Shown: positions 16,610 through 26,114, numbered from the stretch's first letter. The stretch: 64,000 bases of DNA from Chryseobacterium sp. FP211-J200 (GCF_001643375.1 NZ_LSHB01000009.1:19993-83992), one strand, 5' to 3'. The notes: generated by a model not told the origin, from the letters alone. Numbers and translations are program-made.

Positions 16610-16667
16610 TATATGCAAATAGATATAAAAATGAAAAATAAAGTATTATTATATCTAAATACATATA
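16610..16667. promoter_or_regulatory. Candidate HipB operators
   Basis: TATATGCAAATAGATATA at 16610-16627 and TATATCTAAATACATATA at 16650-16667 are near-perfect reverse complements of each other (half-sites TATATG and AGATATA). They lie 45-100 bp upstream of hipB, between hipB and the integrase gene. This is the placement expected of operators for autorepression. Confidence 0.5.
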
Positions 16668-16739
16668 ACAATACCTACATATGTGTTACTATTTATTGCG
16701 ATGAACAAGAAATGAAATTCATTTTTATGCAATTAAATT

Positions 16740-17879
16740 TCAAAACTCAATATTTAGTTCCGGGATAATCTCAGCAGCTTCTTTCATTTTGCTATCCACG
16801 ATTTTAGCATAAATCTGCGTAGTTCTCAATTCTCTATGTCCTAGTCTTTTGGAAACTGTGTAAATGTCAGCACCATTTTCCAGAAGTAGGACAGCATTCG
16901 TATGTCGAGCTGAATGAAAAGTAATATGTTTCGGAACCGCAGCACGATTGCACCAGCGGATAATTTCAGTATTGTAGGTCATTCCATATTTTAACCCTTT
17001 GAAAACTCTTTCTTGCGGATCTTGTCTTTCACCCAACAATTCTCTGGCTTGTTTTGAAATATATAGATATTCTACACCTTCTGTTTTTTCTTGTCGGAAA
17101 TTGACTCTGGAAATATCACCTTCATCACGGACTTCTTTCCAAATCAAAGTATTGATATCTGACCAACGTAATCCTGATAAACACGAAAAAAGAAAAGCTT
17201 TTTTCAAAACCGGATATTTACATTCCGCTTTTGCTAATCGTTGTAGTTCATCAAAAATAAGATATTCTCTTTGGCTTTCAGCCTGCTCAAATGATTTTAT
17301 TTTTGCTGCATAATTTATGGTCAAATATCCATTATCGAAAGCATTTCGAAGTGCAGCTTTAAACTTGTTGAAATAAGAATATTTGGAGTTCTGAGAAAGA
17401 GGTAAATCACTCTTACTGATTGCATCCTTTTCAAAGTATTTCCGAACTTTTTTAATGAAATATTCATCAATTTCCTCAAAAGTTAAATTCTTTGGAACTA
17501 CTTTTTTCAAATGCTGGTAAGTAGAGAACCAATTACCATAATTATTTGACGAATCGAGCGTTCGTTTTTCCTCAGCAAGATCAGCGAAGAAATTTAAAAA
17601 TACCCGTTTAGCTTTCGCAGTATTTTTCAACTCAAATCTTCCTTGCGCAAATTCAGCTTTTCGAATTGCAATAACATTTTCTGCAAATTCCAAAGCTTCT
17701 TTATTTTCTTTTTTTTCTTTGGCAGTTTTTGGATCTATAATTAGATAGGTGTCTAAGTTCTCAAAATTTCTCAGATGCTTTCTTTTTCCGTTATCAGTAA
17801 TTTCAGAACCACGGTAAAACTCGATTGACAGACTGATCCTTCCGTCCTTTAATTTTCTTTGACTAAGTGATATTTTCAT
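16740..17879 (-). CDS. Tyrosine recombinase (integrase) of the mobile island
   Basis: This 379-residue protein has an N-terminal arm-binding domain with the Bacteroidetes RKLKDGRISL opening, a SAM-like core-binding domain (~100-195) and the catalytic domain. Catalytic residues are visible: Arg in SGLRWSD near 235, HSARHT at 322-327 (His322, Arg325), LGHREL with His348, and Tyr357. It lies 167 bp from the 3' end of mnmE, a known target gene for integrative elements (for example SGI1 in Proteobacteria), and is the probable integrase for the island to its left. Confidence 0.92.
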   Translation of the reverse strand: MKISLSQRKLKDGRISLSIEFYRGSEITDNGKRKHLRNFENLDTYLIIDPKTAKEKKENKEALEFAENVIAIRKAEFAQGRFELKNTAKAKRVFLNFFADLAEEKRTLDSSNNYGNWFSTYQHLKKVVPKNLTFEEIDEYFIKKVRKYFEKDAISKSDLPLSQNSKYSYFNKFKAALRNAFDNGYLTINYAAKIKSFEQAESQREYLIFDELQRLAKAECKYPVLKKAFLFSCLSGLRWSDINTLIWKEVRDEGDISRVNFRQEKTEGVEYLYISKQARELLGERQDPQERVFKGLKYGMTYNTEIIRWCNRAAVPKHITFHSARHTNAVLLLENGADIYTVSKRLGHRELRTTQIYAKIVDSKMKEAAEIIPELNIEF

Positions 17880-17888
17880 AAATTCTGT

Positions 17889-17953
17889 TTTGTACTACTT
17901 TGTACTACTTTTCACTATTTTCGAGGTATGAAGTAGTACAAAAGTGGTACAAA
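17889..17953. repeat. Inverted/direct repeats before the integrase gene, possible arm or attachment sites
   Basis: TTTGTACTACTT occurs at 17889-17900 and again at 17899-17910. It is mirrored by GAAGTAGTACAAAAGTGG at 17930-17947, extended by TACAAA to 17953. The whole stretch is an imperfect inverted repeat of about 24 bp per arm, located between the integrase start and mnmE. It could be an integrase arm-binding region or operator near the right att site. Confidence 0.5.
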
Positions 17954-18046
17954 TATATAAATAAACACTAAAAAGAGAAAATAAAAACTATATAAATATC
18001 TGATAGTCAACTAAAAGAAAGAAAAAGAAATCAAAGAAAAGCTAAT

Positions 18047-19432
18047 TTATTTCCCGATACAAAATTTAGAAAAAATATTCCCCAGCACCTCATCGTTGCT
18101 GAATTCCCCAGAGATCTCACCAAGATATTCCAACGCATTGCGTAGTTCATAAGCCAATAGCTCGGTCGTGATTTGAGAACTTACAGCTTCTTCAACCTTT
18201 CTCACCGAGTCAAGTGATTTCTTCAAAGCTTCGAAGTGGCGTTGGTTGGTGATAATCACATTATTTTCTTCGGATTTTAAATGCTCAACGAACGAGGACA
18301 ACTCATTTTTGAGGTCCTGAATGTTTTGATTTTCGACAGCCGAAATTTTTATGAAATCAAAGTCAGATGTGATCTCTGTTCTAAATGCGGATTCCACAAG
18401 CTCATATTTTGTAGGTAGAACTTCGTCAATTTTCGTAGCACAGATGATCAGTTTTAGATCTTCTCTCAACAGCGGTTTTAGAATTTCAAAGTCTTCCGAA
18501 AAATCTTCCGTCGCCGCATCCGCCAAATAGATCAGAACGTCCGCAGAATCTACTTTTTCCTTTGCCTTTTTTACGCCAATTGCTTCTATCTCATCCACCG
18601 TTTCGCGCAATCCTGCCGTATCTATCAGTCGGAAAGCGTTGCCTTTGATGTGCAAAATTTCCTCGATCGTATCTCGCGTAGTTCCGGCAATATTGCTCAC
18701 GATTGCCCTTTCTTCTTTCAAAAGCGCATTCAAAAGTGTGGATTTTCCAGCATTAGGCTTTCCGATGATGGCAACAGCTGTCCCATTTTTTATAGCGTTA
18801 CCGTACTGGAAACTTTCGATGAGAGAACTTAATTTACCTTCGATCCTATTAAGCAATTGGTTGAGTGCTGTTCTATCTGCAAACTCTACATCTTCCTCAG
18901 CAAAATCCAATTCCAGTTCTATCAGAGATGTAAAATTCAAAAGGTCATTCCTAAGGATAGAGATCTCTTGAGATATCCCACCTTTCAGTTGATTCAGAGC
19001 CACTTTTCTGGATGCTTCATTATCAGAGGCGATCAGGTCTGCGATGGATTCAGCTTGCGAAAGGTCAATCCGTCCATTCATAAAGGCTCGCATCGTGAAT
19101 TCTCCTGCTCTCGCCATTCTAGCACCATTTTGGATCAGAACTTCCAAGATCCTTTTGGCAATGTAAGGCGAACCGTGAAATGAGATCTCCACAGAATTTT
19201 CTGTCGTAAAGGTCTTCGGAGCATGGAAGACAGAGATCATCACCTCATCGATCACCTCACTCTCATCCTTTATGAAGCCGTAATGTACCGTATGAGAATC
19301 TACTTTTTCCAAGTTTTTTCCCTGGAATATCTTGCTTACAATTTCAAAAGATCGCTCTCCGGAAATCCTGATGATCCCGATAGCTCCTATTCCGTTTGCC
19401 GTGGCCAATGCACAGATCGTGTCTTGATTCAT
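18047..19432 (-). CDS. mnmE: tRNA uridine-5-carboxymethylaminomethyl(34) synthesis GTPase
   Basis: This is a full-length 461-residue MnmE. It has an N-terminal tetrahydrofolate-binding domain (starting TICALATANGIGAIGIIRISG), a central G domain with GKPNAGKSTLLNALL near residue 225 (G1), DTAG near 271 (G3) and an ATKID segment near 340 (G4), and the C-terminal FCIGK motif whose Cys is functional. With MnmG it modifies U34 of several tRNAs. Its 3' end abuts the integrase module, and the intact FCIGK end means insertion restored the coding sequence. A core att repeat should overlap the last bases of the gene. Confidence 0.97.
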   Translation of the reverse strand: MNQDTICALATANGIGAIGIIRISGERSFEIVSKIFQGKNLEKVDSHTVHYGFIKDESEVIDEVMISVFHAPKTFTTENSVEISFHGSPYIAKRILEVLIQNGARMARAGEFTMRAFMNGRIDLSQAESIADLIASDNEASRKVALNQLKGGISQEISILRNDLLNFTSLIELELDFAEEDVEFADRTALNQLLNRIEGKLSSLIESFQYGNAIKNGTAVAIIGKPNAGKSTLLNALLKEERAIVSNIAGTTRDTIEEILHIKGNAFRLIDTAGLRETVDEIEAIGVKKAKEKVDSADVLIYLADAATEDFSEDFEILKPLLREDLKLIICATKIDEVLPTKYELVESAFRTEITSDFDFIKISAVENQNIQDLKNELSSFVEHLKSEENNVIITNQRHFEALKKSLDSVRKVEEAVSSQITTELLAYELRNALEYLGEISGEFSNDEVLGNIFSKFCIGK

Positions 19433-19883
19433 GTTACAAAGTTACGTGTTTTTCCGCATATTTTTCAGGAGCCGGGAACCTGCTGTCCACTATATCTTTT
19501 TTATTTTTTTTCACATTTGTCATCCTGAATAAAACCGAAGCACAAAAAAAATAAAAAAGGATGTCGTTACCATCAGGGCTATGGATTTTTCTGTAAAACA
19601 AGATTTTCAAATTGATTGACTGATATTTTAACTGTAAATGATTGTCTCAATGATTATAATTTATTCTGGAGCGATCATGATGATTTTTTTTGTCAATAGT
19701 TTGAAGTTTTTGATTTTTTTACTTGATTAAGAAAAGCTGCATATAGATTCCAGTGATACAACTTTTATCGTCTTATGTCTTAAATAATTTTGTAAATTAG
19801 TAATCATTTATACCTAATGGACCGTTAAAATCCAGTTAATATCATAGTGAAAAAAGTATTTGATCTAACCTCATCATACAAAT
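19433..19883. other. Intergenic region upstream of mnmE and of the LRR gene
   Basis: About 450 bp without a credible ORF. It is divergent and should contain promoters for both neighbours. TAATTTTG at 19787-19794 matches the TAnnTTTG -7 element for the rightward gene, but no good -33 box is seen at the right distance. No stable hairpins were noticed. Confidence 0.4.
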
Positions 19884-20786
19884 ATGGCTCTCAAAAAATT
19901 TAATCTCAAAAACGCACAGGAATCAAAAAGTATTTTTATAGATAAAGCAAGTGATTATGAAGTAATAGATTTTAAAGCGATCGGCCATATTGAGGAATTG
20001 GGCTTCAGCAGTAAAAAAGATTACCATATCCCAGAGGATTTGGTTTTACTGAAGAATCTAAAAAGTCTTGGCGTGAATGACCATTGTCATCTCCCGTCGA
20101 ATATTGATCAGCTCAAATCCTTAGAAGAGCTTAATCTAAGCAATGAAGCGATTTACAATGTTCCCGATTCTATCAAGAATACGACGTCGATCACAGACCT
20201 GAAGATTGTCTTCGATCCTAAAGATAAAGAACCACAAGTTGCTCCTGATTGGATCTTTGATGTAAAAAACATCGAAACACTGAGCGCACCGGTCTGCAGA
20301 TTTTCGGAGATCAAAATAAATAATGATAACGCCAACCAGTTGAAAGAAGTAGACCTCAGCTGTTCCCTGTCTGATTTGAAAATCTTTCCAGATCTGTCAT
20401 CCTTAAAAAATGTAAAGAAGCTAAATCTGAGCGCCGAAACTGTGATGGGGCAAAAAATGCCTAATTATGAACTTTTTGGGCAAATGCTGGAGAGCATCAA
20501 GGATTTGGGTCAGATAGAAGAGTTGGATATTTCTTTTTGGAGAACCAAGAAAAAATCGGAAAGACTTGTGGTCAAAGATGGTAAAGTGTCAATTCCAGAT
20601 GTTTTTGATCATTTTCCCAATTTATTTAGACTTTCGATTGCAGACATGAAGATCGATTTTGTACCAGAATCTATCCTTGAACTTAAAAAATTAAGGGAAC
20701 TTCAGATCCAAGGCAATAACTTCAGCAAAGAAGAAATAGCAAGGATCAAAAGCAGATTGACCAATTGTAGTATCCGAAATTATTAA
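19884..20786 (+). CDS. Leucine-rich repeat protein, cytoplasmic
   Basis: This 300-residue protein has no signal peptide. Irregular leucine-rich repeats run through most of it (LKNLKSLGVNDH, LKSLEELNLSN, LKNVKKLNLS, then LKKLRELQIQGNNFS). The repeats are of the simple bacterial LxxLxxLxLxxN kind and probably form a curved protein-binding solenoid. Partner and function are unknown, and it appears to be a single-gene unit. The C-terminal repeat is closest to consensus. Confidence 0.75.
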   Translation: MALKKFNLKNAQESKSIFIDKASDYEVIDFKAIGHIEELGFSSKKDYHIPEDLVLLKNLKSLGVNDHCHLPSNIDQLKSLEELNLSNEAIYNVPDSIKNTTSITDLKIVFDPKDKEPQVAPDWIFDVKNIETLSAPVCRFSEIKINNDNANQLKEVDLSCSLSDLKIFPDLSSLKNVKKLNLSAETVMGQKMPNYELFGQMLESIKDLGQIEELDISFWRTKKKSERLVVKDGKVSIPDVFDHFPNLFRLSIADMKIDFVPESILELKKLRELQIQGNNFSKEEIARIKSRLTNCSIRNY

Positions 20787-20877
20787 TTCTGGATCTACAT
20801 TAAAATTGATGAAGATAGGAGTGGGATAGGAGTGGAGCCAAGTTATTTCCGAAGATTCACCTTCTTTATTTTCAAGG

Positions 20878-21078
20878 TCAAATTTTCTTCAAAGCAGAAG
20901 ATTTGTGAACAGCACTTTTACCGGTCTTCTCGCTCATGACCTCATATTGCGGGCTTTCTTCGGACGCTCTTCTTTGTCTGTTCATGAAGACAAAATCCTT
21001 GGTATGGACATTTGTGATGATCCCGTGTGTTTCGCCAAACTGAAATCTCCATTTGACTTTATCTCCTTTTTTCAGCAT
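20878..21078 (-). CDS. Small Tudor-like (DUF2945/HVA1 type) protein
   Basis: This 66-residue protein begins LKKGDKVKWRF and has a GxxHGxI strand followed by a basic segment and a SAVHKSSALKKI end. These features match the DUF2945 family, described as hypervirulence-associated Tudor-domain proteins. It is a small SH3-like barrel, and its role in bacteria is not established. It stands alone and convergent to the LRR gene. Confidence 0.8.
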   Translation of the reverse strand: MLKKGDKVKWRFQFGETHGIITNVHTKDFVFMNRQRRASEESPQYEVMSEKTGKSAVHKSSALKKI

Positions 21079-21201
21079 AATGTTTGTTCTTTTTGCAATT
21101 CAATTGTTACGTATAAATATTCATCAGAGAAAACTTAGATCATATTTTATAACTTTAATAATTGAACTTCAATTTATTTGCCAAAGAGAGAGCAGTGTAT
21201 T

Positions 21202-21969
21202 CTAAGTCATTCGGCTGTTGATCTTCTTGATGTCTTCTTTGATCTCAACAAAAAGATTTTGGATGTTATGTTGGGAAAACTCCTCCGGTTCATATTCCTG
21301 AGTAGAGATGCTACAGGCAAATTCCCAGATCTCCTTGATCTCGCTTAGCGGGATCTTGTAAGGTTCATAAAAATTATTGTCAGATTTTACGCAAATAGCA
21401 GTGGCTTCATGAAACTGAAATCTTTTGTAGGTGATCCCATCATTGGTTGTGATGAAGATGTAGGTCTTGTCGGTCTTCAATTCAGAAAGGTCTTCTACAT
21501 ATTTTCCAACGATATACGTTCCATCCTTATATGGTGGCATAGAATCGCCTTGTGCCGGGAAAGCGCGGTATTTTCCATTTCGGAGGAAAGGCAATGAGAT
21601 GGTCTGGAGACTCTCTATATATTCGGGATCTGCGTAGCCATTCAGATAACCCATGGAGGCTTTTTGGGGGATGATCTCGATCTGGTTGTTCCCGGAAGCA
21701 TCAACGGTAATTGGTACCAGGATCCTGTTGTCCGGCAGGTTGAGCATTTCTTCCAAAGGATATTTTCTGATGTCTACCGATACCAATAGATCGATGCTGA
21801 TACCAAAATATTTTGACAGTCTCAACAGGATCTCTATCGGTGGTTCAGAAGTGCCATCCTCATACTTGGCATATCTTACTCTGGTTATAAGTAATGCATC
21901 TGCAATTTTTTGCTGAGAGATCTTTTGCCTGGCTCTCAACAACTTGATGTTATCTGCTAATTTCGACAT
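21202..21969 (-). CDS. XRE-family regulator with S24/LexA-like peptidase domain
   Basis: This 255-residue protein takes the ATG at 21969 as start; the longer frame adds 14 hydrophobic residues that do not fit an HTH protein. An XRE helix-turn-helix occupies residues ~5-60 (QKISQQKIADALLITRVRYAKYEDG). A LexA/CI-like S24 domain (~110-220) contains FPAQGDSMPPYKDGTYIVG, with the catalytic Ser in GDSM. Such proteins are CI-like repressors or stress regulators. It is divergent from the patatin gene and may control that cluster. No prophage genes are nearby. Confidence 0.85.
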   Translation of the reverse strand: MSKLADNIKLLRARQKISQQKIADALLITRVRYAKYEDGTSEPPIEILLRLSKYFGISIDLLVSVDIRKYPLEEMLNLPDNRILVPITVDASGNNQIEIIPQKASMGYLNGYADPEYIESLQTISLPFLRNGKYRAFPAQGDSMPPYKDGTYIVGKYVEDLSELKTDKTYIFITTNDGITYKRFQFHEATAICVKSDNNFYEPYKIPLSEIKEIWEFACSISTQEYEPEEFSQHNIQNLFVEIKEDIKKINSRMT

Positions 21970-22268
21970 TGGTATGAATTGTATCAACAAATATAATAAA
22001 AATTGATACAAATGCTACTATATTTACATTGTAAAATTTTTTTACGCCAGAAAGAAACTCCGCATTTCTTCTTTGCTATCTTTTTATTGTCTTAAAACAT
22101 TTCTCAAAACATTACAGATATTTTAATAGAACTCATTTGACGTTATGCTTTGTTAAAGATGTACAGAGACGTTGAAATTAATTTCTAAATTTGAATGTAA
22201 GTATTGTAAAGACGAATAATCGAGAGTAGATATAAAGTTTTAAATTCCTTTTTTTGAAAAGAATAATT

Positions 22269-24026
22269 ATGGACAAAACATCAGAAGAAAAAATTCATAT
22301 TGGTTTAGTATTGGCGGGCGCAGTAACAGCTGGAGCCTACACTGCCGGTGTCTTGGATTATCTTTTCAATACCTTATTTATTTGGGACGAGAAGTATAAA
22401 GAAGATCCGACCACTACACCCAAACCCAATGTGGTTATTGATATTTTCACAGGAGCATCTGCGGGAAGTATTGCTGCAGCGGTCGCACTCATAGGACTCG
22501 CTAAAGATTCTTTGAAAGAAGTCATCGATCCATATTCCAAGGAAGCTTCTGATAATCTGTTGTTTGATACTTGGGTCAATTTCGGTTTGAAGTCTGAAGA
22601 GGAAATCAGCGAATATCTGTTCTCCGCTGCAGACCTGGAAGAAGGTAAATTGGACGCTCTGCTCAATGTCGAGTTTATGGACCATCTTATCGATAAGATC
22701 GTGATGAAGGCCAGATCGATCGAGGTCAATATATTGCCAACTTTCATCAATCCAAATCTGGATGTCCTTTTTACTTTGAGTAACTTGAAGGGAATTCCCA
22801 TCGATTTGTACTTCGATTCTGACAAAAAAAGGGTAGCGCACACGATGTCCTACCACAAAGCATTTGCCTATTTCCAGAACAACAAACCTACAAGTGATGT
22901 GTCCAAACTCGACCTGGATCTTGGTGATGAAAACTCTCTTCGATTCTTTCTAAAATGTGCCAGGGCAAGCGGTGCATTTCCAGTTGGTCTTAAAAGTATT
23001 TCTTTTACCGGGATTCCCAAAGATTATATCAATGCCAACCTTAAACGTATTTTTGGTGAAGGCTTCAAATTCGTTCCCAGAGTAGAGGAGGAATACAGTT
23101 TCACTGCGGTAGACGGAGGAATGACCAACAATGAGCCAATAGCAGAAGCGTTGAATGTCATTGGAAAGGAGTTCAATAAAAATTATAAGCTGATCATGAT
23201 CGATCCTTTCCCCAATTTCATACCCGAGAATCCATTTGCAACCAAGGATGTCAAAGAGGATCTGTTCCACATCATTCCACAACTGATATCCACGCTGAGA
23301 CATCAGGCTTCTTTCAAAGAAAGGGATATCAGTGAGATGTTCGACGACAATACCGACAAAAATATGATCTGGCCGACACGCTATGATAAAAATAAAAAGC
23401 CACTGAAAAATACCATTGCATGTGGCGCATTGTCGGGTTTTTCGGGTTTCATCCATAAGTCGTTCAGGGTGCATGATTTTATGTTGGGGAGAAAGAACTG
23501 TCAAAGTTTTCTGCGTTATTATTTCCACCTCAATGAAGCGCAACATCCATCAGCTTCGGAATGGACCTCTTCCCTGAAAGATGCCTACGCCTTTGTCGAT
23601 AGACACACGGATGAGATCATGTTGCCTATTATTCCAGATTTCCGGATAGAATCTAAAAAGATTGAAAACAACAGGACTTATTTTGATCCTTACATCAATG
23701 AAGACAATACCAAAGGTCTGGTGTTTCCGTCCATCGATTATCAGAAAGACATTGTTCCCTTAGAAAAACTAATGAACAAAAGAGTGAAGGGAATTGTGGA
23801 TATTGCCTATGACCATCTAAGGAAAAAAGATGATGAGGCAACTGTACCAATTGTCAAAAAAAGGAATGAACTGGTTTTCATCAAAAATTTCAAGATCAGG
23901 TTGTGGAGAATCCTTGGTTATACTTTTATGAAAACCGTAGGAAACCGCTTCATTGCAAAAACCGTCTCGAATAAACTGACCAACATTCTAATCGAGGAGC
24001 TGTTCAAATACAAACTTTTAAAATAA
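22269..24026 (+). CDS. Patatin-like phospholipase
   Basis: This 585-residue protein (ATG at 22269 chosen over an upstream TTG) has the patatin fold signatures: an LAGAVTAGAYTAGVL oxyanion-hole loop near residue 15, the nucleophile GASAG near residue 62, and the catalytic Asp in DGGMTNNEP near residue 282. Patatins hydrolyse phospholipid acyl chains. No signal peptide is visible, so it may act in the cytoplasm. An amidase gene follows 6 nt later, and an unknown gene after that. A lipid-attacking enzyme next to a cell-wall amidase suggests a lytic or competition function, but no immunity gene is evident. Confidence 0.88.
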   Translation: MDKTSEEKIHIGLVLAGAVTAGAYTAGVLDYLFNTLFIWDEKYKEDPTTTPKPNVVIDIFTGASAGSIAAAVALIGLAKDSLKEVIDPYSKEASDNLLFDTWVNFGLKSEEEISEYLFSAADLEEGKLDALLNVEFMDHLIDKIVMKARSIEVNILPTFINPNLDVLFTLSNLKGIPIDLYFDSDKKRVAHTMSYHKAFAYFQNNKPTSDVSKLDLDLGDENSLRFFLKCARASGAFPVGLKSISFTGIPKDYINANLKRIFGEGFKFVPRVEEEYSFTAVDGGMTNNEPIAEALNVIGKEFNKNYKLIMIDPFPNFIPENPFATKDVKEDLFHIIPQLISTLRHQASFKERDISEMFDDNTDKNMIWPTRYDKNKKPLKNTIACGALSGFSGFIHKSFRVHDFMLGRKNCQSFLRYYFHLNEAQHPSASEWTSSLKDAYAFVDRHTDEIMLPIIPDFRIESKKIENNRTYFDPYINEDNTKGLVFPSIDYQKDIVPLEKLMNKRVKGIVDIAYDHLRKKDDEATVPIVKKRNELVFIKNFKIRLWRILGYTFMKTVGNRFIAKTVSNKLTNILIEELFKYKLLK

Positions 24027-24032
24027 AATGCC

Positions 24033-25022
24033 ATGGAGACCAAGTATGGATTTACAAAGATGACCTCAACGGAGTTTGAAAGTTATATTTCAAAATTAAA
24101 GATTGCCAGAACAGTACTTTCTGTTCAGCAGCATCATACTTACATCCCGTCTTACAATCATTTTAATGGTAAAAATCATTTGGAACTGCAAAAGGGGATG
24201 AAGAATACGCACATCAATGCCAACGGCTGGGCAGACATAGGTCAGCACATTTCTATTTTCCCCGATGGTTCTGTGGTGACAGGTCGAAGTTTCGAAAAGT
24301 CACCGGCCTGCATCTATGGCAGCAATGCCAATCATTTTTGTATTGAAAATGTGGGGAATTTTGACAAAGGTGGAGACCAGATGACCACTCAGCAAAGAGA
24401 AGCCATCATAACCGTAACTGCAGCGTTGCTCAAAAAATTTGGACTAATTCCCAATACGAACACGATTGTCTATCACCATTGGTTCAACCTCTCCACAGGT
24501 GCCAGAAATAATGGAAGTGGCAACAACAAATCTTGTCCGGGAAGCAATTTCTTCGGCGGTAATAAAGTAGAAGACTGCAATAGAAATTTTATCCCGTTGA
24601 TTGCCGAAGCTTTATCGATCAAAAGTGCAAACCCGACATCCAAAGTTTTAAAATACGTGGTGGTGAATACAGAAACGCTTAACATCAGAACTGGACCATC
24701 TTCCTCAAACGCAAAAGTAAAAGACAGAAAACCGGAATTGTTTGGCAGTGTTCTAAGAGTGTACAAAGAAAAGGATGGCTGGTTCAAAGTGTCTTCTTCA
24801 GCGGAGCATTTGGTTTCAGGCAGATTTACCAATGAGGTCAAAAGGGCTTTGGTGAAATCCGATATTCTAAATGTGAGGGCCGGTGCCGGAACTTCATTTC
24901 CAAAAGTGGGCAGTTTAGATAAAGGGACAGAGGTTTTTATTTATAGCCAAAAAGATGGCTGGTCACAGATCGCGATGGATGACCAATGGGTAAAGGATTC
25001 TTTTATTGAGTTGACTTCTTAA
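24033..25022 (+). CDS. N-acetylmuramoyl-L-alanine amidase with two SH3 domains
   Basis: This 329-residue protein has an Amidase_2/PGRP domain at ~20-190: QHHTY near 33 gives the first zinc-ligand His, an ADIGQHISIFPDG strand near 68, and YHHWFN and KSCPG near 148-170 give the remaining ligands. Two bacterial SH3 domains follow (~208-262 and ~270-328; LNIRTGPSSS and LNVRAGAGTS openings). It should cleave the amide bond between MurNAc and L-Ala. No signal peptide is visible, so a phage-like or specialised export route, or a cytosolic role, is needed. It lies 6 nt after the patatin gene. Confidence 0.87.
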   Translation: METKYGFTKMTSTEFESYISKLKIARTVLSVQQHHTYIPSYNHFNGKNHLELQKGMKNTHINANGWADIGQHISIFPDGSVVTGRSFEKSPACIYGSNANHFCIENVGNFDKGGDQMTTQQREAIITVTAALLKKFGLIPNTNTIVYHHWFNLSTGARNNGSGNNKSCPGSNFFGGNKVEDCNRNFIPLIAEALSIKSANPTSKVLKYVVVNTETLNIRTGPSSSNAKVKDRKPELFGSVLRVYKEKDGWFKVSSSAEHLVSGRFTNEVKRALVKSDILNVRAGAGTSFPKVGSLDKGTEVFIYSQKDGWSQIAMDDQWVKDSFIELTS

Positions 25023-25143
25023 ATTATATTGCTCAAAAGTTGTTTAATTTTAAGTATCTTCCTTAAGTATTTTAATTTTCTGAACAGAAGGAGATCAATG
25101 ACCATTATTCATTTAGTAACAGACAATTTTAAATTAATCTGAC

Positions 25144-26019
25144 ATGAAAAATTTTTCACAATTGAATGCCCAAGAAGCGGTTGCATTGTACCGATCAATG
25201 GATCTGAAGGCCGAAGCTGAAGAAATTTTAAATCAAAATCCCAACGCCGATCTGGAATCTGTTGCGTGGCCTTGGAACAGGGAACCGAGAGCTTGGGAGC
25301 ATTCTTCTTATGCCTTTGGTTTTATTCCGGAAAGCAGCTCTACGGAAACTTCGCTCAAGATCGTTGAAGCTCGGAACGTTTCTGCGGATGAATCCCTCAA
25401 GAATACACAGGTCAACATTTCATTGGATTACTTTCGTGCCTATGAATATCCGGGGAGAGGTAAGCATCGGGTGTTGTTCAAATTCAATGCAAAGAACTAT
25501 CTGACAGATTCTTCGGAGCAGGATCTAAGTTTCAATCAAATCTTCTCCATACAGGAAGGACAGAATGCACCGATCTCCGGCTATCCCATCTTTATTGGTT
25601 TAAATACAGGAAAACAGCTGATGCAGTTTGATGTAGAGATCATCAATGTTTCCAATGACAATGATGACCAGCTTTTGGACACCATGGAAAAAGGAGTTGT
25701 CAAGAATGGCATAACCTTGCTCGGAACGCTGAATCCCATCATTCCGATCTTAAGCGAATATGCGACAGGCATTACAAAATTAATAGCCGGTCGCAATAGG
25801 AACAGGGAGATCACAGCTCCCAAAATGGGACTTTATTTTGATAATATCGCCTCTCATCTCAAAATGGCAAGAGGTGTTTACATTGCGTTACAGACCTCAG
25901 ATCCAGGATCATTTGACTGGAGCAAATGGCATTACAATAGAAATTTTGGGACTATTCAGTCTTTATATGGAGTACATAAAGAATTGCCGTTCAATTACTT
26001 TGCGTTCAGTATCAGCTAA
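25144..26019 (+). CDS. Unknown protein with a C2-like beta domain
   Basis: This 291-residue protein is not recognised with certainty. After a helical start (~1-45), residues ~80-185 alternate strands with a pattern like a C2 or immunoglobulin-like sandwich (LKIVEARNVS, RVLFKFNAKNYL, MQFDVEIINVSND). A glycine-rich, weakly hydrophobic stretch (~200-225: VVKNGITLLGTLNPIIPILSEYATGITKLI) could insert in a membrane. No signal peptide is present. It follows the amidase gene by 121 bp on the same strand. With patatin and amidase it may form a functional set. Confidence 0.6.
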   Translation: MKNFSQLNAQEAVALYRSMDLKAEAEEILNQNPNADLESVAWPWNREPRAWEHSSYAFGFIPESSSTETSLKIVEARNVSADESLKNTQVNISLDYFRAYEYPGRGKHRVLFKFNAKNYLTDSSEQDLSFNQIFSIQEGQNAPISGYPIFIGLNTGKQLMQFDVEIINVSNDNDDQLLDTMEKGVVKNGITLLGTLNPIIPILSEYATGITKLIAGRNRNREITAPKMGLYFDNIASHLKMARGVYIALQTSDPGSFDWSKWHYNRNFGTIQSLYGVHKELPFNYFAFSIS

Positions 26020-26114
26020 GCAGATTTACATTTGTAAGTGAATCTTAAGAGCTTAGTTTTTTACGAGTGATTGGCTTGTATGGAATTTGTGACAACCCAA
26101 ATGATAATTTAAAT

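Noticed and set aside
22358..22856. Two ~160-residue minus-strand ORFs within the patatin gene
   Set aside because: They lie fully antisense to a gene with clear catalytic motifs and show no domain of their own.
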